Positions 23,332 through 31,806 of a stretch of DNA of 64,000 nt are shown in pieces. Position numbers and translations under genes: made by a program. This DNA is from a virus, in the IMG/VR virus record IMGVR_UViG_3300036823_000120, positions 1 to 64,000 of that record. One strand, written 5' to 3'. Under the pieces are notes generated by a model. That model was given only the letters and a program-made list of their open reading frames with translations. It made no database searches and was not told where the DNA came from. Positions within the stretch are counted from its first letter, which is position 1; every line of letters begins with the position of its first letter.

Positions 23332-24009
23332 TTAAGCTCGCACTGGATAAATTTGTCTCAATTTTATGAGATTGTCACCATTTTTTGGTTCCTCAAACTC
23401 AAGCTGAATATCACGATATCGATCTGTAAGAGTTTTTTGATACTCTTGAAAAACTTCAAGAATATTTAACTTGGATGATATCATAGTTACATATCGACCA
23501 AGCGAGGCTCCAAAAGCAGGCAATAGACATTGCTCGTGTTTAATAATTTTGACTGTATCGCCAAACATTGTAGGCCAATCTAAAGTATCTTGACTTTTGA
23601 TAGTTCCGTCATAAAGATCAAAAATAGCTTTTGTAACCTTTACAATTTGTCCGAACTTTTCAACAATATTCAGGTATTTCTCTTCATAGTGCCACTTTTC
23701 AGTTGAATCGAGGTTATTAAGAGCATTAACCCATTTCTCGGCATCAGCTTTTCTCTCAAATACTCCTTTACAACCAAGTTCATGTCCTTGATAGACTACG
23801 AATACTGTTGTATTCGCTTCTTTAATTGCCAATCTATTTATTTTCCGATCAAAGAAAAGCGTTGCCGCATTGAATTCTTGAATCTCTTCATTGTAGAGAT
23901 CAATATCAATTTCAAAAGCTCGAATATCAGAGCATGTACTAAGTGCCGTTGACAATATATTATGGCCGTCGATAACAGTCATATCCTTCTTCATCTGTAT
24001 TTTTCCCAT
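23332..24009 (-). CDS. Hypothetical protein
   Basis: 225 aa. It starts directly after the stop of the AP2/HNH fragment. A strand-helix segment (KGVFERKADAEKWVNALNNL) recurs in style across this block. Mostly helical C-terminus. No family recognised. Confidence 0.55.
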   Translation of the reverse strand: MGKIQMKKDMTVIDGHNILSTALSTCSDIRAFEIDIDLYNEEIQEFNAATLFFDRKINRLAIKEANTTVFVVYQGHELGCKGVFERKADAEKWVNALNNLDSTEKWHYEEKYLNIVEKFGQIVKVTKAIFDLYDGTIKSQDTLDWPTMFGDTVKIIKHEQCLLPAFGASLGRYVTMISSKLNILEVFQEYQKTLTDRYRDIQLEFEEPKNGDNLIKLRQIYPVRA

Positions 24010-24469
24010 TTATTCCTCGATATTATTAAGAACAGCAAACTCGCCAAAGTATTTTATAGCATAGATATTATATTCTAATGCTGCATCTTTTTCATTGTCA
24101 AAATAACCCAAATGTTGTTTTATATTATCTATTGTGGTTTCACCTCGCCATTTTTGCGTTTCTTTATTCCAATATATTCCTTTATACTTTGATGAAGTTC
24201 CATTTCTCTTGGTTTTATTTGTACTATTTTGTACAAATGTTGACTCTCTTAAATTTTCTTTTTGATTATTAAGCTTATTTCGATCTTTATGATCTGTTTG
24301 CTTAATATTAAGCTTTTCACTTAGAATTTGGTGCATATTGTCTAGAATATCTAGACATTTTTGCATATCCACTATTTAAGCACCAAGGTCCAAGTAATTC
24401 TAAATAAAGATAATCTTCATCATCTACAAAGACTACTTTATTAGAATTTGTTAAGCTTATTATCTTCAT
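24010..24469 (-). pseudogene. Frameshifted AP2/HNH homing endonuclease
   Basis: The ATG at 24469 reads MKIISLTNSNKVVFVDDEDY to WCLNSGYA, matching the start of the intact homologue at 46696. The frame then breaks; the HNH (TDHKDRNKLNNQKENLRE) and AP2 (SSKYKGIYWNKETQKW) parts lie in another frame from about 24372 down. A one-base change near 24355-24375 would rejoin them. The start overlaps the upstream TGA (ATGA). Confidence 0.75.
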
Positions 24470-24855
24470 CTGTACTTTTCCCATTCATTTCCATTCTGGA
24501 GTCCTATGACACGTTGAACATACTCTGGTGTGTATTCAGCGACTTTAATTGGCATCTTCTTCGCTGGTACTTTACCGAAACTTGAATGTGGCATTCCGAA
24601 CAAAAACACGAGACATCCATCGAGACCGTGAATTCCAGTGGAATCTTGTTTGAATCTTTTCACCTTCTCCCATGTCTCGCGGAGATAAATGAATTCATTG
24701 CACTCATCTTCAAAGCCGTCGCGGACCCAATCCGCATGTGAAGATTTACAAAGAATGCAGGTGGGCTTATTCATGAATTTTTTCGGAGTTCCTCTGCATG
24801 CCCTGCACACCATGTCCATACTTAATGACGGATATATTGAAGACAAGATACTCAT
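24466..24855 (-). CDS. Hypothetical zinc-binding protein
   Basis: 129 aa. Residues about 17-40 hold CRACRGTPKKFMNKPTCILC, a four-Cys zinc knuckle. The remainder is globular without known family. Function unknown. Confidence 0.55.
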   Translation of the reverse strand: MSILSSIYPSLSMDMVCRACRGTPKKFMNKPTCILCKSSHADWVRDGFEDECNEFIYLRETWEKVKRFKQDSTGIHGLDGCLVFLFGMPHSSFGKVPAKKMPIKVAEYTPEYVQRVIGLQNGNEWEKYR

Positions 24856-24863
24856 GATTTTTC

Positions 24864-25082
24864 TTAAGCTACCGAAAGAGTTTGGTGTTCGTTAGAAGCT
24901 TTCTTGATATAATCTTCTCGAATTTGTTTCAGCCACTGTTCTGCATATAGCAGTTCATTGAATATTGCCAAAACTCTATTATTATGAAGCTTATCAAGAA
25001 CCTTATAACGATGACGACGTGATCGACCACCATCGTCAATGACGAAACGAAGTGTTGCTAGATCATTCAATATTGCGCTCAT
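24864..25082 (-). CDS. Hypothetical small protein
   Basis: 72 aa from ATG 25082 (MSAILNDLATLRFVIDDGGR). Basic middle (GRSRRHRYKVLDKLHN) and the AEQWLKQIRE helix. Function unknown. Confidence 0.5.
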   Translation of the reverse strand: MSAILNDLATLRFVIDDGGRSRRHRYKVLDKLHNNRVLAIFNELLYAEQWLKQIREDYIKKASNEHQTLSVA

Positions 25083-25347
25083 GATATTCACTCACTGGCT
25101 TAAAGTAATATTTGTCGGTGATTTCTAAAAAACCAGCCTTGCGTTCAGCTTCGATAAGCCTTTCAAGCTTATTGCACTTCTTAGTCTCGTGTTGACGCAC
25201 GCGGAAATACTCATAGATTTGCTTTGATGTTACTCCCTTGCCTCTCTCCATTACACTTGCACGGAGGAGTACACGAAGCTCTTTTCGCGTGAGGTTTGGC
25301 GTTAACATTGCTGCGTTTGGTGTCTCGGAGAATGCGGTCAAGAACAT
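25063..25347 (-). CDS. Hypothetical helix-turn-helix-like protein
   Basis: 94 aa with AGGA upstream. Residues about 20-75 (LTRKELRVLLRASVMERGKG then VTSKQIYEYFRVRQHETKKC) look like a winged-helix DNA-binding domain, with KYYFKP as wing. Overlaps the previous gene by 137 nt, so one of the two ends may be misread. Possibly a regulator. Confidence 0.45.
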   Translation of the reverse strand: MFLTAFSETPNAAMLTPNLTRKELRVLLRASVMERGKGVTSKQIYEYFRVRQHETKKCNKLERLIEAERKAGFLEITDKYYFKPVSEYHERNIE

Positions 25348-25546
25348 GATAATTGATTCCTGTTTGAAATTTTCGATTTTTTAACTCTCTGAACAAATTA
25401 ACAAGACTTTTTATATCTTGCCCATTAAGCATTATGATGTATTTTCGATCATCGTAAATTTCACATTCTTTTTCTCCTTCTTTGATAATAGCCGCAAGCA
25501 CAAAACCATTTTTTACGCGAAATTTCTTTATCTTATGGGCCTTCAT
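25211..25546 (-). CDS. Hypothetical protein, first gene after a strong promoter
   Basis: 111 aa (MKAHKIKKFRVKNGFVLAAI). The first 60 residues are protein-like; the tail (NAKPHAKRASCTPPCKCNGE) overlaps the next gene and may result from a frameshift in the A run near 25375. Function unknown. Confidence 0.45.
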   Translation of the reverse strand: MKAHKIKKFRVKNGFVLAAIIKEGEKECEIYDDRKYIIMLNGQDIKSLVNLFRELKNRKFQTGINYHVLDRILRDTKRSNVNAKPHAKRASCTPPCKCNGERQGSNIKANL

Positions 25547-25629
25547 TGTTTTACCTTGCGATAAGCATAATTTCTCCTCATTCTGATAATTGTCTGAACA
25601 TCAGCTTGACGCCACTACTTCCACACTCA

Positions 25630-25657
25630 ATGATAGCACATTGCGTGCAGTTGTCAA
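25630..25657 (-). promoter_or_regulatory. Strong sigma70-type promoter inside the minus-strand block
   Basis: Minus strand TTGACA (25657-25652), 16 nt, TATCAT (25635-25630). It lies in a 140-bp gene-free gap and would start transcription of the operon running left from 25546. The leader contains AGGAGAAATT before a short ATG, perhaps a leader peptide. Confidence 0.7.
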
Positions 25658-25688
25658 GTTGATGTTAAAACAATTATTAGAATATAGC

Positions 25689-26006
25689 TTATAAGCCATA
25701 GGCATACATAAGCATAGGAGCAGTTGCATGGAACGTGGCACCAATTTCTTTGACTATAAGCACAAATTTCTTTTGATTTGCAACAAGAGCAAGTTTCCAT
25801 TCTTTTGGATTTTTCATAACCCAATCCTTTGGATTGATTTTATTGACTAGACAAAAAACATTTATTGCGTCTGCTTCAAAGAACGAAGCATAGATATTCT
25901 TTGGATGCGGGAATGCTGGAGCATAAAAAGCATGAAAGACAGTTGTTCCGCCTTCCATAATCTTAAGTTCAAAACATTTCGTCCCACATATTATTTTTGT
26001 TGACAT
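25689..26006 (-). CDS. Hypothetical protein
   Basis: 105 aa from ATG 26006 (MSTKIICGTKCFELKIMEGG), with AAAGG upstream. Strand-helix segment (PKNIYASFFEADAINVFCLV). It ends just before the promoter gap. Function unknown. Confidence 0.55.
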   Translation of the reverse strand: MSTKIICGTKCFELKIMEGGTTVFHAFYAPAFPHPKNIYASFFEADAINVFCLVNKINPKDWVMKNPKEWKLALVANQKKFVLIVKEIGATFHATAPMLMYAYGL

Positions 26007-26023
26007 TATAAATACCTTTAAAG

Positions 26024-26857
26024 TCAAGAAATCTTGTCATCCCACATGTTATCCGTAATGATTTCGTTTTCAAATAGATAGTCTCTACATGGACCACAAA
26101 TTAATCCATGCCCTCTTACAAATCGAGTATCAGCACCACTTATACCAACAATTTGCTTGCATTGATTGCATTTTACTTCACCTTCAATATATTGTTCGCA
26201 CTGAAATACGTGCCAATCCAAACTATTTTGTATCTTATCTAGAGAATCTTTATTATTTTCAAGCTTAAGAATCAAGTCAAATGGATTAGCCATCATCAAA
26301 TCATTTTGTCTGTTACTACGAAAGTGACAATTTTTGATTTTATATGTTTTATTTTGATATTTAATGAGACGACCAGCTTTTGGAACGTTTGCAGCTTTAA
26401 GCTTAAGTCTGGTCAATTCATCATAGTATGCTTCCACGATATCTGATAAGCATTTTAGTTCATCACTTGTTCTAAGTTCAATATTAACGATATTAGTTTT
26501 TATTCGTAGACCTTCGTCTCCAGTTATTTCATTATTTGAGTGTCTAAGAACCCAGAGAAATTGGAATTTGTTTGTTCCCTTCCGCTTACAAAGATTGATC
26601 TGTATTACATTTCTATTATCCAAGGAACATTCATTTGCACTTTTTCCACACATTAGGTATAATGCGTCACACATAATGAACTTCCAGCTTTGTATACTGT
26701 AAAGATCATAATATGGCATTGAATGAGATTGAAATTCAGTTAATAGTAAAGCTCTCTCTAAATTTTGATATTTAGAATCAATAAAGCCAAGTTGAAGAGG
26801 CTTTTTATCTTGATACCAATCAATATATTTTATATTAAGAAGTGTAGTCATTATCAT
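26024..26857 (-). CDS. Hypothetical protein with C-terminal zinc motif
   Basis: 277 aa from ATG 26857, coupled to the upstream stop as ATGA. Near the C-terminus, CNQCKQIVGISGADTRF and LICGPCRDY form a CxxC...CxxC zinc site. The N-terminal 200 residues show no family. Possibly nucleic-acid binding. Confidence 0.55.
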   Translation of the reverse strand: MIMTTLLNIKYIDWYQDKKPLQLGFIDSKYQNLERALLLTEFQSHSMPYYDLYSIQSWKFIMCDALYLMCGKSANECSLDNRNVIQINLCKRKGTNKFQFLWVLRHSNNEITGDEGLRIKTNIVNIELRTSDELKCLSDIVEAYYDELTRLKLKAANVPKAGRLIKYQNKTYKIKNCHFRSNRQNDLMMANPFDLILKLENNKDSLDKIQNSLDWHVFQCEQYIEGEVKCNQCKQIVGISGADTRFVRGHGLICGPCRDYLFENEIITDNMWDDKIS

Positions 26858-27192
26858 TTGTATCTCACACAAGTACGAAGCATATAATCCACATTATACC
26901 TTGCTCCGCGACGACCTACACTTTTGGTACAAAGCATATTTAGTCGAAACGTGTTTTGTTTTTGCAAATTGTTGGGAAAGAGTTTCTTTGAATGACAATA
27001 CAAACACATATTAAAGCGTACAATATATGCTTCATGTCTTTTATCTAAATATTCTTTCATACATTCAGAACAGGTTGTCTCTTCAAAGATAACTGCACTT
27101 TGTGCAATCTTTGCTCCTGTAGTTAATAAATAACCAGGTTCTCCATTAATTTTGCACCAAGCTTTTATCATTCGTTTGCTAATTTTTACCAT
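26854..27192 (-). CDS. Hypothetical protein with zinc motif
   Basis: 112 aa. CSECMKEYLDKRHEAY and CLYCHSKKLF form a four-Cys site at about residues 37-70; the C-terminus is very basic. Possibly an HNH- or recombinase-related small protein; not assigned. Confidence 0.5.
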   Translation of the reverse strand: MVKISKRMIKAWCKINGEPGYLLTTGAKIAQSAVIFEETTCSECMKEYLDKRHEAYIVRFNMCLYCHSKKLFPNNLQKQNTFRLNMLCTKSVGRRGARYNVDYMLRTCVRYK

Positions 27193-27210
27193 TTAGACCT
27201 CATTAAGCAT

Positions 27211-27543
27211 TTAGTTCACCCAAGCTTCTTCCCATTTAAGCTCTTCACCATGACAACCAGCTAAGCGAATGAACTCAATCGTATAACCTCTTGAATCGGC
27301 ATCACGAATAAAGCGTGCAACTTCATGATTTGTTTTAAAATCATCGTGAATAGTTACATTGTAATGTTCGTCCATATAAACTGAGACAATTGATACAGCA
27401 ATGTCATATAATTCCTTCTCTGACATATTTTTATAATGACGACGAAGATCATACATATTTGCATATGCAGCATCATGTTCTGCATATAATTGCATTAAGT
27501 AATCTTTATTTTCTGGTCCTTGTAAAATGAAAAGCTTATACAT
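27211..27543 (-). CDS. Hypothetical protein
   Basis: 110 aa (MYKLFILQGPENKDYLMQLY). A strand-helix start, acidic, soluble. It follows the terminator at 27553-27582, so it needs its own promoter or read-through. Function unknown. Confidence 0.5.
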   Translation of the reverse strand: MYKLFILQGPENKDYLMQLYAEHDAAYANMYDLRRHYKNMSEKELYDIAVSIVSVYMDEHYNVTIHDDFKTNHEVARFIRDADSRGYTIEFIRLAGCHGEELKWEEAWVN

Positions 27544-27552
27544 AATTTCTCC

Positions 27553-27582
27553 AAAAATGCTGGCGGCAAAAGAGCCGCCAGC
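27553..27582 (-). terminator. Strong rho-independent terminator
   Basis: Minus strand: GCTGGCGGC, loop TCTTTT, GCCGCCAGC, then ATTTTT. It directly follows the gene ending at 27599. Confidence 0.9.
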
Positions 27583-27598
27583 TTTAACGTCAACCTAA

Positions 27599-28057
27599 TT
27601 ACGGAGTCGGAACGTTCGGCGTATTAGCCTGAACAGCCGCACTCAGTTCATCGGAGGCATTCTTCAGCGAATTAACCTCATCCGTAAGCGGAGCGAGTTC
27701 ATCAGCGGTGGCACCATTGGCCAAAGCTGCATCGATGCCAGCCTGCACGCGGGCAGCAATTCCATTGATAAGAACAGTAGCAGATGCCATTGCACCATTC
27801 GCAGCTTCAACCTGACCACGAAGCTGTTCGAGAACAGGATTGGTCGTAGCAAGCTTTGGCTTAGCAGCCATATCAGACTCCATGTTTGAAGACAAATTTG
27901 TGTTATTACGAACAGAGCGTAATAACATATGAGTGTGGTGGGCAAGACTTCGACGAAGTTCGTCTAATTCCGCATTCAATCGAATGCTTTCACAGCACAT
28001 GCCATTGAGAAAGGTTTGATATTCCTCAACTGACGATACTTCAAATATCACCCTCAC
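27599..28057 (-). CDS. Ala-rich helical protein
   Basis: 152 aa from a GTG at 28057 (VRVIFEVSSVEEYQ), chosen for AAGGAGG upstream; an internal start at 27871 (MAAKPKLATT, with GGAG) is also possible. The C-terminal half (LRGQVEAANGAMASATVLIN; ALANGATADELAPLTDEVNS) is a coiled-coil type common in small phage proteins of unknown role. Terminated by the strong hairpin at 27553-27582, so likely well expressed. Confidence 0.65.
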   Translation of the reverse strand: MRVIFEVSSVEEYQTFLNGMCCESIRLNAELDELRRSLAHHTHMLLRSVRNNTNLSSNMESDMAAKPKLATTNPVLEQLRGQVEAANGAMASATVLINGIAARVQAGIDAALANGATADELAPLTDEVNSLKNASDELSAAVQANTPNVPTP

Positions 28058-28084
28058 ATATACTCCCTCCTTCGAGTTTGGACG

Positions 28085-28166
28085 AGTGCCGAGGGAAGGA
28101 TTTGAACCTTCACTTGAGTCCAAGTCTTCCATTTGGACGGCTGTGCTACCGTTACACTACCCCGAC
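28085..28166 (-). tRNA. tRNA-like gene, isotype not resolved
   Basis: Acceptor stem GTCGGGG/CCTCGGC, D-arm GTGTAACGGTAGCAC and a canonical T-arm (GAAGG TTCAAAT CCTTC) are present. The middle is about 7 nt longer than normal and pairs as GTCCAA/TTGGAC with a 9-nt loop containing TGGAA, or else forms a small variable arm. No anticodon assigned. Confidence 0.6.
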
Positions 28167-28185
28167 AAAGATGTAAGCTTCTTGC

Positions 28186-28383
28186 TTACCATTTTCGTGC
28201 AACTTCATTTTCAAAGACATCATCAGCTTCATTGTATTCATTGATAATTTCATCATCTTTGAGAATTTCAAAGATACGAATTAATCCACGAATAGCTTTT
28301 TTGAATTCATCTGGATTTACATAATCTCTACTATAGGCTGGAATATTTGTATCAGTTGGAACGAATAAGAACTTTTGCATCAC
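28186..28383 (-). CDS. Hypothetical small protein
   Basis: 65 aa (MMQKFLFVPTDTNIPAYSRD). Acidic C-terminal helix (EYNEADDVFENEVARKW). Function unknown. Confidence 0.5.
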   Translation of the reverse strand: MMQKFLFVPTDTNIPAYSRDYVNPDEFKKAIRGLIRIFEILKDDEIINEYNEADDVFENEVARKW

Positions 28384-28398
28384 ATCTCCAATATTATA

Positions 28399-28668
28399 TT
28401 ATCGTTGACTTTCTTGAATAAGCCACAAACCATTAAGATCTTGTATTTTAAAGCCTTTCTTTTGTTGAGGAAATAATACAAAGATCACACCATTACTTTC
28501 ATCAGCTTGAATACCACAAACCTCAAGAATTCCATCTTTTTCAGCTAGAAACTTGGCATTTGGACCAATATTTATGTGATTATCATTGTCATCAATCATA
28601 ATTTGCTTATTAACATCATTAGCTTTCTGACGTGTTAGATTGATTGGACACATAAATAGATATTTCAT
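28399..28668 (-). CDS. Hypothetical protein
   Basis: 89 aa (MKYLFMCPINLTRQKANDVN). Beta-rich and probably small globular. No family recognised; 10 nt from the upstream TIGR02996-type gene. Confidence 0.5.
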   Translation of the reverse strand: MKYLFMCPINLTRQKANDVNKQIMIDDNDNHINIGPNAKFLAEKDGILEVCGIQADESNGVIFVLFPQQKKGFKIQDLNGLWLIQESQR

Positions 28669-28678
28669 CGTTTTCTCC

Positions 28679-29377
28679 TTAGTTCTGTTTTATAAGTTCA
28701 CGCATAGCTTCTTGATTTCCATTCAATGTTTCTTGCTTATTGCGCAAGTTTTCAACTATCTGTTCATCGGTTAGATTTTCTATATTCACAATATGAACTT
28801 CACTGCAAGGATTACCTGTCATCAACTCAGGTTCTCCAAACGTAGTAAACTGGCTGCTGATGTTATTTTCCAACTTTACCTGTCGTTTCGGAACGCGGTA
28901 TATTGGATGTATTCCTGGTGCCACCGACCACCTATCTAAAACATGTCCTTGCTGTCTCTCTTTCTTCTTTTGCAAGTGACTAAAAAATGCTTTTCTCAGC
29001 TTTTTCCTGTATTGAATACGTATTTCATAATTATTTATCTTAAAGCTACCGAAAAGTACGTGCTTTTGTGAGCTGTAACTTTTATATCTTCCAACTATTA
29101 ATCGGCCATCATTTTTAAATTCAACAATCATATCTTGATTTTTAGTTGAAATCAAACCATAGACTTTCTTGGGTTTTAGTCTGCCATTCTTTCCACTATA
29201 CTGTGGAGTAACAACACTATAAATAACATAGCATCGTTCAATTAATTTAACAGTGGCACGTTGTTTCTTTGCTGCTACAGTACAACCTTGTTCATCAAGC
29301 CAATCAGCGAAAACAAGTCTTGTCGTCGTGCAGTAAGGCTTTTGTTTTATTTTATTAATCCAATTCCAGTAGTTCAT
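28679..29377 (-). CDS. Planctomycete 'repeat-companion' domain protein (TIGR02996 type)
   Basis: 232 aa. Residues about 15-45 read TTRLVFADWLDEQGCTVAAK, the hallmark of the TIGR02996 domain known mainly from Gemmata and relatives. The rest is basic and beta-rich. In the host the domain accompanies repeat proteins; its role in a mobile genome is unknown. A paralogue lies at 30022-30486. Strong host marker. Confidence 0.75.
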   Translation of the reverse strand: MNYWNWINKIKQKPYCTTTRLVFADWLDEQGCTVAAKKQRATVKLIERCYVIYSVVTPQYSGKNGRLKPKKVYGLISTKNQDMIVEFKNDGRLIVGRYKSYSSQKHVLFGSFKINNYEIRIQYRKKLRKAFFSHLQKKKERQQGHVLDRWSVAPGIHPIYRVPKRQVKLENNISSQFTTFGEPELMTGNPCSEVHIVNIENLTDEQIVENLRNKQETLNGNQEAMRELIKQN

Positions 29378-29395
29378 AATTGTCTCAAGATAAAG

Positions 29396-30020
29396 ATTGG
29401 GAGCCTATGGGTGCCTAAATCCAAAAGTCTCCCAACCATATTTTAGTATGTTTCACGGTACATCTGGGGTCCAACATACAATTATAAGCATAAATATGCT
29501 TACAGGTAGTTACCTTTCTCTGAAGAGTTAGGTATTCTATTTAATCCTCCCCCAGCCCTCTACAACTGGCATGATTTGTGCTGTAAGCACTATTTACACA
29601 GTATTACTGCGTAACACCATAGGTCACGGTTGTAGACACGTTTTGACCAAAATCCCGGTGGCACTTGACTACCACACATTTATCAACAATTTGTTGATTT
29701 GCTCTACCCTTAAGCTACGGGATTACTTTGCTTTACTCTTTAACATTAAGTAAAGACTTAATTACTGACGGTTAATATCCTAGCTCTTCGAGGACCGTTA
29801 CCTCTCGACACCAACACCACTAAAGTAGTGTTCTAGTTGCTTCGCAGGCATCTAACGATAGTAGTTCTGGCGGTTTTTGATTGCCGCTTCATTATCACAG
29901 TATTTTAAACTGCGAAGTGCTTTACCTATAAGCTACAGAACTAACAGTCACCCGTGTGACTACTAATGGCCGTTACAGATTACCTGTGTTGGAGACGGCC
30001 TTACGTCCAACCGGCAATAT
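29396..30020 (-). ncRNA. 620-nt cluster of tRNA-like and hairpin RNAs
   Basis: No protein frame fits. On the minus strand two units close with 7-bp acceptor-like stems: AATCCCG/CGGGATT (about 29650-29725) with D-arm GCTTAAGGGTAGAGC, and AGTTCTG/CAGAACT (about 29865-29942) with D-arm GCTTATAGGTAAAGC. Both have T-arms with 8-nt loops lacking TTC (GTGG..CCAC; GCGG..CCGC). Further hairpins (AGTCAC/GTGACT, CACTA/TAGTG, GTGC/GCAC, and GGTTGGGAG/CTCCCAATC) occur. Probably degenerate or unusual tRNAs. Confidence 0.5.
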
Positions 30021-30021
30021 T

Positions 30022-30486
30022 TCATCCTTGTACTTCTTTAAGTTTTATGCTTTGAATAGGCTCATGAATGCCAACTTTACTTGCTACTGATCTAAATAAA
30101 TTTTCCTCAATCCAAAGTACACCATTTTCATATATTGAAAAATCTTGATAGTCTAAATTTTGATACCTATGATGAGAAAAGCATGCAGTAACGAGTTCTT
30201 CAATATAACCAATTCTAATTGGACTAGAATTGATAGAAATATTGCCATCTGTACGGACATAGAAAAGTCTATATACTTGACTCTTTACAGGAGCATAGAA
30301 TATTAATCCAACAATAAGCTTTTGGAATAGTATTGCTTTAGTAACATGTTTAGCCCATTCACGTTGACGTTGAGCAGCATTGCTATGCCCATTTTCGTCA
30401 AGCCAATCAGCAAAGACAAGACGACAAGTAGCATTTTTAGGATCATCCATAATTTTACGACAAAAATCCCAACGTGAAGCAAACAT
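30022..30486 (-). CDS. Planctomycete TIGR02996-type domain protein
   Basis: 154 aa from ATG 30486 (MFASRWDFCRKIMDD), with AGAGGT upstream; the open frame extends further up to 30591. Residues about 19-45 read CRLVFADWLDENGHSNAAQ, the TIGR02996 signature. Paralogue of 28679-29377. A short upstream start (MKVTFEIDPGLGRIHG at about 30604) is in another frame and may mark a frameshifted first part. Confidence 0.7.
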   Translation of the reverse strand: MFASRWDFCRKIMDDPKNATCRLVFADWLDENGHSNAAQRQREWAKHVTKAILFQKLIVGLIFYAPVKSQVYRLFYVRTDGNISINSSPIRIGYIEELVTACFSHHRYQNLDYQDFSIYENGVLWIEENLFRSVASKVGIHEPIQSIKLKEVQG

Positions 30487-30631
30487 GTTATTACCTCTTT
30501 TCTTAAGCTCACGAAAATATCTTGGTGCATCTTTTAGCCACATATAGATCTTACGTTCCATGAATCCTACCAAGGCCAGGATCAATTTCAAATGTTACTT
30601 TCATTTTGATTCCTAAAAGGATGAAGTGGAC

Positions 30632-30731
30632 ACGTCGGGATCGAACCCGCACACGCGATTTAGTGCCATCTTACTTGCCAATGGTACTTACTTATTAGAT
30701 TTCTCATTGGATTAATCGCAATCGTGCCCAA
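30632..30731 (-). tRNA. tRNA-like structure, isotype not resolved
   Basis: GGGCACG and CGTGTCC can form a 7-bp acceptor stem, and GCGGG TTCGAT CCCGA resembles a T-arm with a 6-nt loop. The middle lacks a normal D-arm; CCAATG/CATTGG and GCGATT/AATCGC helices replace it. Length about 98 nt. Degenerate tRNA or tRNA-like RNA. Confidence 0.4.
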
Positions 30732-30868
30732 AAGAAGGAACCGGACATTATAAGCCACTGTCCGATTCCTCGCAAACTTTTAATTTTACATAACTATTAC
30801 TCCTCTCATATTAATAGACATAGTGTTTTATTTTAGTATAACGATACTAACCTAGTTCTAGGTTACAG

Positions 30869-30941
30869 TACGGCAAGTGGGAATCGAACCCAACTTACAT
30901 CGGCTTATAAGACCGAGCCACTTCCAAAGTGGTATTGCCGT
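30869..30941 (-). tRNA. tRNA-Ile(TAT)
   Basis: Full cloverleaf: acceptor ACGGCAA/TTGCCGT, D-arm CCACTTTGGAAGTGG, anticodon stem TCGGT/GCCGA with loop CTTATAA (anticodon TAT), T-arm with TTCGATT. 73 nt, no encoded CCA. It reads AUA, a codon expected to be rare in a GC-rich host but common in this AT-rich genome. Confidence 0.85.
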
Positions 30942-31022
30942 AACAAGCGATTCTAGTTTTTAGTGGTTCTTCTCAGTTTGCTACGCTGAGACACTCACTG
31001 TCTCCTATAATTGAGCAACAAT

Positions 31023-31397
31023 TTAACCCTTTCGGATCAAAACAGCAATATATTTTTCTAAGGCTTTAACTTCCTCTTCATCATCAAGCGTACCAAACTC
31101 CGTTTCATAATCAAATCTAATGTCGCCCAAATACTGTAAAGCATCTTGCTTATCTTCACATTCGGAGATGGTTACATGAACTTGCTTTATAAGGAAGTTA
31201 TTTTGCCTTTCAGTCAAAACAATAATTCTTCCTTCTTGGTAAGTTCGTATTGCCTCTGCCAATTCAGGCAGAGACATAGAGTAGATTGTTTTCGGGCCAG
31301 CAAAGTTTGCTGCAACCTTATCAGCAGCTTCTTCGCTTGGATAAAGCTCAAGTCTCCAATCTTCAGTACCAAGTTTCATCAGTAAAACGTGATTCAA
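31023..31397 (-). CDS. Hypothetical protein
   Basis: 124 aa if started at the TTG at 31397 that overlaps the upstream TGA; an ATG at 31379 (MKLGTEDWRLELYPSEEAAD) is the alternative. Strand-helix N-terminus like other small proteins of the block. Function unknown. Confidence 0.5.
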   Translation of the reverse strand: MNHVLLMKLGTEDWRLELYPSEEAADKVAANFAGPKTIYSMSLPELAEAIRTYQEGRIIVLTERQNNFLIKQVHVTISECEDKQDALQYLGDIRFDYETEFGTLDDEEEVKALEKYIAVLIRKG

Positions 31398-31801
31398 AGC
31401 TTTCTCGCTTTCATGTAACTTGTGTTTTCATATGGAGCAAAGGCACCACAATCATCAGGAAAGTCATCGAAGACTTTTTCATAATGTGTTGGTGGCGGTG
31501 GAGCAGTGTCAACCGCCAAGAAGTAGCTATAAGCATCATGAAAATCTTTATCAAGATGAGTGAACATTCGTCCACTTCTTCGATAAGTGTTTGGCATGAT
31601 TCTGGCTTTAAAGCCAATCTTTTCAAGGATCTTAAGAACTTGTTTTGAGGCGTAGTAAGGAGTCATGTTAGGTGTTATGATAACAACGATTTCAACTGGA
31701 TCGTCATCATCGTAACAAATAAAATAATTTGGTCCTCTCCATACAGGCTCCCTGTACCACTTCTTGTCTTTGCAAAAAACTGTCGTGTGCGTTAAGCTCA
31801 T
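31394..31801 (-). CDS. Hypothetical protein
   Basis: 135 aa from ATG 31801 (MSLTHTTVFCKDKKWYREPV). The segment DDDDPVEIVVIITPNMTPYY then a helix with KVLKILEKIGFKA. C-terminal proline run (PPPPTHYE). Function unknown. Confidence 0.5.
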   Translation of the reverse strand: MSLTHTTVFCKDKKWYREPVWRGPNYFICYDDDDPVEIVVIITPNMTPYYASKQVLKILEKIGFKARIMPNTYRRSGRMFTHLDKDFHDAYSYFLAVDTAPPPPTHYEKVFDDFPDDCGAFAPYENTSYMKARKL

Positions 31802-31806
31802 TTGTT

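Noticed and set aside
29396-30020. Small open frames in the tRNA-like cluster
   Set aside because: None has a ribosome site or protein-like sequence; RNA pairing explains the region better.
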